NCBI GenBank assembly: GCA_051004735.1
Contig: JBPCKA010000105.1
Coordinates: 1-64,000, forward strand
From: Euzebya sp051004735
GTDB taxonomy: Bacteria > Actinomycetota > Nitriliruptoria > Euzebyales > Euzebyaceae
Reading direction: 5' to 3'
Length of the DNA: 64,000 nt
In this document: positions 52,786 through 60,314 of the stretch, one piece after another
How the letters are laid out: each line of letters opens with the position of its first letter
Numbering within the stretch: position 1 is the first letter of the stretch
Translations under genes and position numbers: made by a program
The notes under the pieces: generated by a model
What the model was told of the DNA's origin: nothing
The model's input: only the letters and a program-made list of their open reading frames with translations
Database searches by the model: none

Positions 52786-54155
52786 CAGGCCTCTAGTCCA
52801 CCGTCGCCGTCCCGGATGTCGATCGGAATCTGGATAACCACGTTGGCTGGGATCTTATCGGGGTTGGACCCGAGCCTGTCGGCGTTCCAGGTGTAGATCA
52901 GTTGCCAGGTCGCTTCGATCTGCTCGGGGCTGAGGTCACTGGTGCCCCATAGCCGCTCACTGACCGTCCACAGATTGTCGCCAGGCTGAATCTCATAGGA
53001 CCATCCCAGGGTCGGTGTCGCTGCTACCTCATCGAAGGCAACCACATCCTCCTCCGATGGTTGCTGACCGCTCTGCATCAGCGTCCAAGCCTCGATCACG
53101 GCCTGTGACCAATGGTCCACACGGACCCGGTCGACCGGTCGTTGTTGCGCCTGGGTGACGCGGTCGTTCAGCGTCAACTCCTGCACCTGCTCAACCGGTT
53201 CGGGACGCTGGTTCGGGTTCATCGCCGGATGCACGGCGATGACTGGACCGGTGGCGGCCTGTGGTGTGGCTGGGGTTGACGGATTGACAGCCTGGGGGGT
53301 GGCTGCGGGATCCACCCGCGGGGGCACCGGTGCCGGGAGCACCTCGGCCACCGGCGGCACGGGGACTAGATTTGGTACCGGGTTAGGCGTCGGCGGCGTT
53401 GGGTTCTTGACCTCGGGCACGGCGACGGCCGGCGGACGTGGAGGTTCGGGTCGCGTGGCCGATGGCTCCGCCGGTGTCACCGGCAGTTGCGCCACAGGCT
53501 CGGCAGGCACGTCCGAAACAGCGGGAACGATTTCCTCTGGTTCGACCGCAGGTGCCTCTTCTGGCGCTGCGACGAGGCCCGCTGCGACGGGAACGACCTC
53601 CTCGGCGGTTTCTTCGATGACCTCATCTGTTGCGGTGACGATGCCGTTAACCGGTCCGGTTACAGCCTCTTCCGCGGGTGGTGCGACCACAGGTGGGTCC
53701 ACGACCGGAGCGGATCCATTCTGGCCCAGGTCCTCCTCGGCCTCTGGTGCGTCGGCCGCGGGTGGTGCGACCACAGGCGGGTCCACGACCGGAGCGGATC
53801 CATTCTGGCCCAGGTCCTCCTCGGCTGCTGGTACGTCGGCTGCTGGTACGTCGGCTGCTGGTACGTCGGCCTCTTGTGCCTCGGCCTCTTGTGCCTCGGG
53901 CTCTTGTGTCACAGTGTTCTCTGTCGCCGCGGCCACACCGGTCAGTTGGGGTGCCAGCAATACCCCCGCCGCCCCCGCCACAGCGGCGCCCTGCTTGGTG
54001 CGGCGAGCCGCGCCCCTGACCAGTTCCCGTGAGGTGGCGCCTTCGGCCAGCGCGAGCTCGGTCATGAGTTCTTTGCGCTTGCGGGCCTTCGCGATGCGGT
54101 CATTGTCCGTGACGAGCTGTGACAGTGCGTGATCCTGATGAATGTGGGGGTGCAT
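52785..54155 (-). CDS. LysM-domain protein with repetitive Pro/Ala/Glu linker
   Basis: 456 residues. N-terminal helical basic region (DRIAKARKRKELMTELALAEG), a hydrophobic segment (AAVAGAAGVLLAPQLTGVAAA, about 57-77), then roughly 240 residues of low-complexity Pro/Ala/Val/Glu sequence with exact internal repeats (AADVPAADVPAADVP; AEEDLGQNGSAPVVDPPVV twice), and a C-terminal LysM-like domain (YEIQPGDNLWTVSERLWG ... NPDKIPANVVIQIP). LysM binds peptidoglycan. The linker could span the wall. Translation is coupled to ParA upstream (TAATG) and the TcpC-like gene downstream (TGATG). Confidence 0.75.
   Translation of the reverse strand: MHPHIHQDHALSQLVTDNDRIAKARKRKELMTELALAEGATSRELVRGAARRTKQGAAVAGAAGVLLAPQLTGVAAATENTVTQEPEAQEAEAQEADVPAADVPAADVPAAEEDLGQNGSAPVVDPPVVAPPAADAPEAEEDLGQNGSAPVVDPPVVAPPAEEAVTGPVNGIVTATDEVIEETAEEVVPVAAGLVAAPEEAPAVEPEEIVPAVSDVPAEPVAQLPVTPAEPSATRPEPPRPPAVAVPEVKNPTPPTPNPVPNLVPVPPVAEVLPAPVPPRVDPAATPQAVNPSTPATPQAATGPVIAVHPAMNPNQRPEPVEQVQELTLNDRVTQAQQRPVDRVRVDHWSQAVIEAWTLMQSGQQPSEEDVVAFDEVAATPTLGWSYEIQPGDNLWTVSERLWGTSDLSPEQIEATWQLIYTWNADRLGSNPDKIPANVVIQIPIDIRDGDGGLEA
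53674..53898. repeat. Internal tandem repeats in the LysM gene
   Basis: A near-identical block beginning GCGGGTGGTGCGACCACAGG occurs at 53674 and 53758 (84-bp period). Then GCTGCTGGTACGTCG is repeated three times (53824-53868) and GCCTCTTGTGCCTCG twice (53869-53898), both 15-bp periods. All periods are multiples of three, so length changes keep the frame and vary the linker length. Confidence 0.95.
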
Positions 54156-55318
54156 TATTGGTTTCCTCCGTGTTGTGCTGTGTGGATGGCGATCGGGGTG
54201 GACCCCCCCGGATCCGTTTCCTCCTCGGCGACGAATTCATCGATGAGCGAGCTTGCGAGATTGAGATAGGCGTGACGGGTCTGAGTTGCCAACCACTCCA
54301 TTTGGACGGTGGCGCCGTTGGCGAGTTCCTCGTCCCATGGGATGGTCACGACACGGCGGACCAGTTGGTCGAAGTGGTCACAGATTCGGTCGACGTCGAC
54401 CGGCCGTCGACCGGGCCGCACCCCGTTGACCACGACGATTGCGCGGTTGACCTTCTCCTCCATGCCGTGTTCAGCCAGCCAACTCAGTAGGTAGGTGACC
54501 GCTCGTGCCGCATCGACGCTGGGTCCGGTGACGACCACCAATTGATCGGCGTGTTGCACGACCCCGCGCGTGGCCGAGTCAAGGATTCCGGTTCCGCAGT
54601 CGGCCAGGATCAGGTTGTACTGCATCCCCAGCATGGTCAGGACGTCTTCATAGTCCTTGCGCCCCATCCGGCGTGTCAGGTGTGGATCGTCTGGGCTGGC
54701 GATGACCTCAAGCCTGCTGGTGGCTTGCGAGGTGAAGGGCCGGACTTGGGAGTAGCTGGTGATGGGATCGCCCAGCGCCAGCAGGTCCGCAGCCGTCTTG
54801 GTCGTCTGGCGCTCGACCCGGTACCCCAGGCTGCCCGCGTCGGGGTTGGCATCCAGTGCCACGACCCGGTCGCCCCGGATCGACGCCAAGGTATGTCCCA
54901 GGTTCAGCGTCGTCGTGGTCTTGCCGACGCCGCCCTTGGTAGACACCACAGCCACTGTTCTGGCACCGGTGAACGGTCGACGTGTGTTGGCCAACAACTG
55001 TCGGGACTGCTGCTCAAGCGCGGTGGGAGCCGGCCGGTAGCGGCCGCCGGACAACTTCCACAACAGCCGGCGAAATCCTCCCTGTGGTGCGGGGTTTGTC
55101 TCCTCGACCCAGCCGGATTCATCAAACTCCGGATCCAGCCCCTGTTGCAGATCCTGAACAGACAGTGAGAACGGATCCGGTTCGGATGCATGAGGGCCGG
55201 GCTGCGGGGGATTCAGCTCAGGAGGGGCAGGCGGGTGTGAGGCGACAGTGGTGGGATCCAAAGTCGTTGCATACGTAGGGCCCCTTTCCGCTGTCCGACC
55301 CGGTTGGTTTTCCATCAA
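54155..55318 (-). CDS. ParA/MinD-like ATPase with proline-rich N-terminus (leftward head gene)
   Basis: 387 residues. The first 110 are disordered and proline-rich, ending in a basic helical stretch (GFRRLLWKLSGGRYRP). The ATPase domain has deviant Walker A STKGGVGKTTT (signature lysine present), LDANPDAGSLGYRVERQT (switch I region) and ILADCGTGILDSATRG (switch II). The NPDAGSLG form and layout resemble ATPases such as EspI of type VII secretion and FleN/MinD-like pilus regulators. It is a clear paralogue of the divergent gene at 55567. Head of a coupled run with the LysM and TcpC-like genes. Confidence 0.8.
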   Translation of the reverse strand: MMENQPGRTAERGPTYATTLDPTTVASHPPAPPELNPPQPGPHASEPDPFSLSVQDLQQGLDPEFDESGWVEETNPAPQGGFRRLLWKLSGGRYRPAPTALEQQSRQLLANTRRPFTGARTVAVVSTKGGVGKTTTTLNLGHTLASIRGDRVVALDANPDAGSLGYRVERQTTKTAADLLALGDPITSYSQVRPFTSQATSRLEVIASPDDPHLTRRMGRKDYEDVLTMLGMQYNLILADCGTGILDSATRGVVQHADQLVVVTGPSVDAARAVTYLLSWLAEHGMEEKVNRAIVVVNGVRPGRRPVDVDRICDHFDQLVRRVVTIPWDEELANGATVQMEWLATQTRHAYLNLASSLIDEFVAEEETDPGGSTPIAIHTAQHGGNQ

Positions 55319-55566
55319 ATCAGTCCCGCCGTCGTGGACGATGTCACGAAGTATCAGTCACTGAATCAGTCATCTGACTCCTGGTCGCAGACCAGTCCGC
55401 CCAGCTGAGCCCAGATGGGCAGGTGGTACCCGTGGTGTCTGTACTGTACTCCTATACGTAGGCTGCTGCGGACGGAAGTGGTAGGCCGATTGGACCACAC
55501 GGTCTAGTTATCTCGGGGGCAACACGGGTAGCGTGACCAACGCATGACAAATCGGGAGCAGCAACG
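55319..55566. promoter_or_regulatory. Divergent control region of the two ParA-headed operons
   Basis: This 248-nt gap has no gene. It contains two ATCAGTCA direct repeats (55353-55360 and 55365-55372, 12 bp apart), a perfect inverted repeat CTGGTC-GCA-GACCAG (55381-55395), and GTACTCCTA next to TACGTAGG (55446-55462), which contains the CCTA-TACG-TAGG dyad. These are the only visible control signals of both operons, so shared regulation is likely. The acting factor is unknown. Confidence 0.55.
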
Positions 55567-56817
55567 TTGAGTGACGGGACCGGCGGTAACGAGCACAAAT
55601 CGGCGCAGGCGGCCGACGAACTGCTGTGGGCTGAGGAGACGGTCGAACCGGTCGCACCGCCGGCTCAAACGACACCCCCTGTCGCGGCCGACGGACGCAA
55701 CGGCTGGCCACAGCCAGGACCAAGCGAGCAGGCCGACGAGTCATTCCTGCCTCCACCGCCATCCCTGGCCCGGGTGGCCCCATCGGCGGTGCCACCCCCC
55801 GACATGTCGACTGCTTCGCTTCAGCCTGGTCCGCACGCTCCGGGGGACCACCAGGCCTTTCCGCCGAACCAGTTCCCTGCCCCGGGACCCGCCCGACTGG
55901 ATGAGGCGACGGTCCTTCGGCCCCGGGCGGATCAGCCGTCCGGTGGCTGGAGGGCGTGGCTGTACCGGATCACCGGTGGTGCGATCAACATGGGTCCCAG
56001 CCGGGCAGAGCAGGCGTGGAATGCCCTGGTGTCCCGTTGCCAGGCACCGTGTGATCGCGATCGGCGCATTGCGGTCATCTCACGTAAGGGTGGGGTGGGC
56101 AAGACCACCACAACCCTGATGATCGGCCACACTTTGGCCGCCCTGAGGCACGACCGGGTCATCGCAATCGACGGGAATCCCGACGCAGGCACGCTCGGCC
56201 ACCGGGTCACACGTCAGACCGAGGCGACTGTCATCGATGCGTTGGCGCGCATCGATTCTGTCGTCGGCTATCCCGACGCGCGGGCCCTGACCAGCCAGGC
56301 ACCCTCCCGGCTTGAGGTGATGGCCTCCCCACAGGATCCACATGCGTCGCGGGCGTTGCATGGTTCGGACTACCAGCGTGTGATGGCCGGGCTCGACAAG
56401 CACTACAACGTGATGCTGTGCGACACCGGCACCGGGATCATGGATGACGCCAACCTTGGCATCCTCGACGCAGTCGACCAGATCGTGCTGGTCAGCGGAA
56501 CCGCACTTGACAGTGCCCGCGCGGCCTCGTTGACCCTGGACTGGTTGCAGACCAATGGTCGGGCCGAGTTGGTCCGGGATGCGGTCGTGGTGCTCAACTC
56601 GGTTGGCGGCATGGGCCGGGTGGACGTCGATCAGGTCGCCAGGCATTTCGCCGACCGCTGCCGCTCGGTTCACCGCGTGCCATACGACCGCCATCTGGAG
56701 ACTGGCTCGATCACCGATCCCGATCTGCTGGCGCCGGTGACCCAGCAAGCCTGGCTGGACGTTGCAGCCGCCGTGGTGGATGGGTTCGCCCTGACGTCAC
56801 CCAGGGTACGGCGATGA
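55567..56817 (+). CDS. ParA/MinD-like ATPase with proline-rich N-terminus (rightward head gene)
   Basis: 416 residues from TTG 55567 with GGGAG upstream. Residues 1-130 are proline-rich and disordered; a basic helical stretch (GGWRAWLYRITGGAINMGPS) leads into the ATPase: SRKGGVGKTTT, IDGNPDAGTLGHRVTRQT, MLCDTGTGIMDDANLG. It keeps the same blocks as the divergent ParA (TSQAPSRLEVMASPQDPH for TSQATSRLEVIASPDDPH), so the two arose by duplication. Its end overlaps the next gene (ATGA). It may position or energise the Tad apparatus. Confidence 0.8.
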   Translation: MSDGTGGNEHKSAQAADELLWAEETVEPVAPPAQTTPPVAADGRNGWPQPGPSEQADESFLPPPPSLARVAPSAVPPPDMSTASLQPGPHAPGDHQAFPPNQFPAPGPARLDEATVLRPRADQPSGGWRAWLYRITGGAINMGPSRAEQAWNALVSRCQAPCDRDRRIAVISRKGGVGKTTTTLMIGHTLAALRHDRVIAIDGNPDAGTLGHRVTRQTEATVIDALARIDSVVGYPDARALTSQAPSRLEVMASPQDPHASRALHGSDYQRVMAGLDKHYNVMLCDTGTGIMDDANLGILDAVDQIVLVSGTALDSARAASLTLDWLQTNGRAELVRDAVVVLNSVGGMGRVDVDQVARHFADRCRSVHRVPYDRHLETGSITDPDLLAPVTQQAWLDVAAAVVDGFALTSPRVRR

Positions 56818-57713
56818 ACGGGGTGGTGGCGTTGGGACGTCACTCCGGCCCATTCCTGGAGCGTCCGACGCACGTGGTTCACGTTGACCCTGAGCCGGTC
56901 CTGGCGGATCTGTCGATGATGCACGTCATGCTGCAGGAGCAGTTGAACCTGCAGGAGTCCTTGGTTGTCGTCTACCCCTCACGACTGGGCGGGACTCCCG
57001 CACGGGCGTTGAGCACCGTTCGTGCGGCCATGAACGGACCGCCCATCCTGTGGCATGCCACCGACCTGCCTCCGTTGGCAGCCGACGTGCTTGTCACCCT
57101 CGCGGGTGCGCTGAGCACGACTTTGGGTGGAGCGCCCATGGTCGCGGCGGCGCTGAAGATCCTGGAACTCCAATTGGTCCACATCACCTGGGTGCCGTCG
57201 GTCGCCCGGCTGAGCGACCCCGCTCCGACAGTGTGGCAACACGCCAAGTCCGCACTTCCCCACACCTCCTGGCTGGTGTCTTCCTGGCCCGAACCATCGA
57301 TCAGGCGTCTGGATCTCGAGGATCTGCCGCCGGTGCCGCGAACCACCCAGGAGATCGGCATTGCGATGGCGGATCTGGGTGGCGACGTCAGTTGGGTGGA
57401 ACCGGTGATCGGCACGAACCTTCCTGCGGCGGTCGGGGTCCAGGTGGAACCGGCACCCGACACCTCCGCGTGGTGGGGCTGCAAGCAGGTCAGCCAGGTC
57501 GTGCTGTACCCGCGATCCATCGATGTGCTGACTGGGTTGTTGAGCACGAAACTACACGCGGGCGTCTGTACCTGGTGCCAGCGGATGGTCGGGGATGAGA
57601 TATGTCCATGGTGTGAACTTCCCCGGTCAGGGGTGACACGGCTGGGCACGACGTCGCAGCCTGGCCAGACCGTGGAGTTGTTCGGATCCGACGAAGAGGT
57701 GGCCGCCAGATGA
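56814..57713 (+). CDS. Unknown protein with C-terminal zinc ribbon in the Tad operon
   Basis: 299 residues, family not recognised. Residues 20-130 look like an alternating alpha/beta fold (HVVHVDPEPVLADL, LVVVYPSRLGGTPARALSTVR, GPPILWHATDLPPL, LAGALSTTLGGAPMVAAALKI). Near the C-terminus Cys252, Cys255, Cys264 and Cys267 (CTWCQRMVGDEICPWC) form a compact zinc ribbon. No membrane span or signal peptide. It is locked between ParA and CpaB by 4-nt overlaps at both ends, so it very probably functions with the pilus ATPase set. Confidence 0.6.
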   Translation: MNGVVALGRHSGPFLERPTHVVHVDPEPVLADLSMMHVMLQEQLNLQESLVVVYPSRLGGTPARALSTVRAAMNGPPILWHATDLPPLAADVLVTLAGALSTTLGGAPMVAAALKILELQLVHITWVPSVARLSDPAPTVWQHAKSALPHTSWLVSSWPEPSIRRLDLEDLPPVPRTTQEIGIAMADLGGDVSWVEPVIGTNLPAAVGVQVEPAPDTSAWWGCKQVSQVVLYPRSIDVLTGLLSTKLHAGVCTWCQRMVGDEICPWCELPRSGVTRLGTTSQPGQTVELFGSDEEVAAR

Positions 57714-58429
57714 ATCCCCGCCAACGCAGGGGCGTCCTGTTGATAGGTCTCAGTGTCGTGGGCGCAATCGCGGTCTTCCTGGCCGTATCCGGCTTCGTCG
57801 CCGACGTCCGAGCCCAGGTCGGCAACCTGGAGCAGGTCGTGCGGTTGACGACCGATGTAGCGCCCTTTGTACCGATTCCGGCCGAAGCGATCGAGATCTC
57901 AGAGATGCCGGCCCGCTGGAAACCCGTGTTGGCCATCGGTTCGCCGCAGGAACTGGAAGGGATGGTGTTGGCCACGGGTCTGCCGGCCGGAACGCTGCTT
58001 GAGAGCGGCGACATCATCCCACCACCGTCGATCCCTCCGGGACAGCGACAGATCGCGATCCTGGTGGACGCCGAAACCGGCGTCGGCGGAAACATTCAGG
58101 TGGGCGACATCGTGGATGTGATCGCGACCCGACGGGGTCAGGAGCCCGAGGTTCCCAGCGCCGAGATCACGATCCAGCAGGCTCAGATCCTCTCCATCGG
58201 GGCGCCCACCGTCCAGGAGGGTGTCGATCCGACGACGGGCGGGTTCGCAAGCAACGACGTGGTGCCCATCACCTTCGTCCTGTCGCCGGCGGACGTGCTG
58301 CGGTTGGCCTACGTCGAATCGTTCGCGGTCACCGTGCGTCTGGCGCTGCGCTCCCCGGCCGACTCCTCCACTCTTGATCCGCCCGAGCGTGTCTACGCCC
58401 CCGCCGCACAAGGAGGGGGCCCGCCATGA
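57710..58429 (+). CDS. cpaB: CpaB/RcpC-like SAF-domain pilus assembly protein
   Basis: 239 residues: cytoplasmic N-terminus, one membrane helix (GVLLIGLSVVGAIAVFLAVSGFV), a SAF domain (FVPIPAEAIEISEMPARW..., LPAGTLLESGDIIPPPSIPPGQRQIAILVD) and the CpaB C-terminal part (VGDIVDVIATRRG, VLSPADVLRLAYVESFAVTVRLALRSP). CpaB supports the Tad pilus in the periplasm or cell wall. 4-nt overlaps join it to both neighbours. Confidence 0.82.
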   Translation: MNPRQRRGVLLIGLSVVGAIAVFLAVSGFVADVRAQVGNLEQVVRLTTDVAPFVPIPAEAIEISEMPARWKPVLAIGSPQELEGMVLATGLPAGTLLESGDIIPPPSIPPGQRQIAILVDAETGVGGNIQVGDIVDVIATRRGQEPEVPSAEITIQQAQILSIGAPTVQEGVDPTTGGFASNDVVPITFVLSPADVLRLAYVESFAVTVRLALRSPADSSTLDPPERVYAPAAQGGGPP

Positions 58430-59943
58430 TCAATGTCATGCTCGCCACCAGTAACCGGGCGTTGGCCGATGAGCTGGCCGACTTGTCCGCTGAGGCAGGG
58501 ACTTTTGCGATCGCCCAGGTCGTGCCCGACACCGTTGCGTTGAACTCGGCACTGGAGCTGACCGAGGTCGACGTGGTCCTGCTGGACTCCGACATCGGAC
58601 CACTGTCCGCCTTGGACATCGCCCGTGAGCTGACCCAGCGCTACCCCGACATCGCGTTGGTCCTGTTGTCGCAAAGCGCGGGCCAAGAAGTCTTGGAACG
58701 TGCTTTGCACACGGGTTTCCGCGGCGTCATCGGTGCGCCCTTGGGGCTTGAGGCAGTGTCGGCGAGACTGGAGGCGGCCGGGGGTTGGTCCCAGCGCCTG
58801 CGCGATCGCCTGACCGAATCAGCCGATGACCGTCGTGGCCGAATGATCGCCGTTGCCGGGGCCAAGGGTGGTGTAGGGGCGACAACCATTGCCACCCATC
58901 TGGCGCTGGAGGCGCAACTGGCCAACCCCGAACGACGCATCTGTTTGATCGATTTCGATCTTCAGGCCGGCGACATCCGCACGTTGTTGGACCTGTCGCA
59001 CCATCGCAGCGTCGATGACCTGGTGGAGGTGGCGCAGGACGTCACCTCACGCCACCTCAACGATGCCCTGTATGCCCACAAGTCAGGCCTTCGCATTCTG
59101 CTACCGCCACCACAGGGTGAGCATGAGGCCGACATCACCTCCGAGATCGCCAGGGGCATCCTGGGCTCGATCCGCACGCGCTTTGACCTTGTCGTTGCTG
59201 ATGTAGGCAGCGTGGTCACCGACGGCGGGTCGATGGCGACCGAGATCGCCGACGAGGTACTTCTAGTGGTCACGCCCGACGTTTTGGCGCTACGATCGGC
59301 GGCGAGGCTCGTCCAGCTTTGGGAACGAAGACGGCTACGCAAGGACGGCATCACGGTCATGGTCAATCGCTCAAGCCGCGACACGGAGGTCCAACCTGAC
59401 CTGGTCGGTCGGGTGCTGGAGTTGCCCGTCATGACCTCGACCGTGCCCGCCTCCTTCCGCGATCTTGAGGCTGCGGTGAACACCGGGGTTCCCGATCACC
59501 TTGAGGACGGTGCCATCCGAGAGGGCATCCTGGCCATCAGCCGCGAACTCCAACTGGTACGCCCCAAGAAGCGCCGCAGCCTGTTCAACCGTGGCGATGA
59601 CAGTGGCTCGATCATGGTCGAGGCCGTGGCGGTCCTGCCCTACGCGCTGGCGGGCCTGCTGTTGTTCTGGCAACTGGTGATCATCGGCTGGACCTATTCC
59701 ATGGGCCAGCACGCGGTGCGGGAGGGCGCACGTGAACTTGCGGTCAGCGGCCTCGCAGCGACCAGCCGTGTGGAGCAGGTCGTTCGTGAGGAACTGCCGC
59801 CATCCATGCGGGACGGAATCTCAATCACGACCACGACGTCGACGGTCAAGGCAGATATCTCCGTCCCGCTGCTGAATCCCCGCTGGATGAGCCCATGGAC
59901 CATCACGGTGCAACAGGGGACCGTCAGGGAGGTTGGATCATGA
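58426..59943 (+). CDS. cpaE: CpaE-like ATPase fused to a TadE-like pseudopilin
   Basis: 505 residues with three parts. Residues 1-120 are an atypical receiver (VDVVLLDSDIGPLSALDIA). Residues 139-375 are a MinD/CpaE ATPase with KGGVGATT in the P-loop (second lysine replaced by Ala, as in many CpaE), LIDFDLQAGD and VVADVGSVVTDGG. After a basic stretch (KKRRSLFNRG, 381-390) comes a complete TadE-like domain: GSIMVEAVAVLPYALAGLLLFWQL membrane helix and a beta-rich C-terminal part. CpaE/TadZ localises Tad machines; TadE is a membrane pseudopilin. In known loci these are separate genes. The frame is continuous, with no stop or Shine-Dalgarno site at the junction. Confidence 0.85.
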   Translation: MINVMLATSNRALADELADLSAEAGTFAIAQVVPDTVALNSALELTEVDVVLLDSDIGPLSALDIARELTQRYPDIALVLLSQSAGQEVLERALHTGFRGVIGAPLGLEAVSARLEAAGGWSQRLRDRLTESADDRRGRMIAVAGAKGGVGATTIATHLALEAQLANPERRICLIDFDLQAGDIRTLLDLSHHRSVDDLVEVAQDVTSRHLNDALYAHKSGLRILLPPPQGEHEADITSEIARGILGSIRTRFDLVVADVGSVVTDGGSMATEIADEVLLVVTPDVLALRSAARLVQLWERRRLRKDGITVMVNRSSRDTEVQPDLVGRVLELPVMTSTVPASFRDLEAAVNTGVPDHLEDGAIREGILAISRELQLVRPKKRRSLFNRGDDSGSIMVEAVAVLPYALAGLLLFWQLVIIGWTYSMGQHAVREGARELAVSGLAATSRVEQVVREELPPSMRDGISITTTTSTVKADISVPLLNPRWMSPWTITVQQGTVREVGS

Positions 59944-60311
59944 GGCGTTGGCTGCAACGACTGAGGACCTCCGAGCAGGGTGTCTACAACGTCGAGTTGC
60001 TGACCTTGCTGCCCTGGTTTGCGATGGTGGCCATCCTTGCGTTTCAGCTGGCGTCGATCGGCGGGGCCATGAACATGGCCGAGAACGCGGCCAGGGCCGG
60101 AAGCCGCCAGGCAGGCATGGGCGGTAGCGCCGAAACTGCAGCCCTGAACGCAGTTGATCCAGGATTTCGCGACCGGACCAGCGTGACCGCCTCGGGTGAA
60201 ACCGTGAACGTGGCCATCCGTGTGCCGGTGGTGATCCCGTTCATCAATCTTGACGTGACCACCATTCGACGGTCAGCGACGTTGCCGTCCACCCGCATCG
60301 TGGGACCCTGA
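59940..60311 (+). CDS. TadE/TadF-like pseudopilin
   Basis: 123 residues from ATG 59940, overlapping the fusion gene by 4 nt. Basic start (MRRWLQRLRTSEQGVYNVE) with the G-x-x-x-x-E pattern of Tad pseudopilins, a hydrophobic helix (LLTLLPWFAMVAILAFQLASIG) and a short beta-rich domain (NVAIRVPVVIPFINLDVTTIRRSATLP). The helix begins right after the Glu, so it could be a substrate of a prepilin peptidase, but no such gene is visible here. Confidence 0.75.
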   Translation: MRRWLQRLRTSEQGVYNVELLTLLPWFAMVAILAFQLASIGGAMNMAENAARAGSRQAGMGGSAETAALNAVDPGFRDRTSVTASGETVNVAIRVPVVIPFINLDVTTIRRSATLPSTRIVGP

Positions 60312-60314
60312 CCC

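Noticed and set aside
53155..54132. Ser/Gly/Thr-rich open frame on the plus strand
   Set aside because: It mirrors the low-complexity Pro/Ala linker of the LysM gene. The repeats make the opposite strand open as well; there is no ribosome-binding site or domain.
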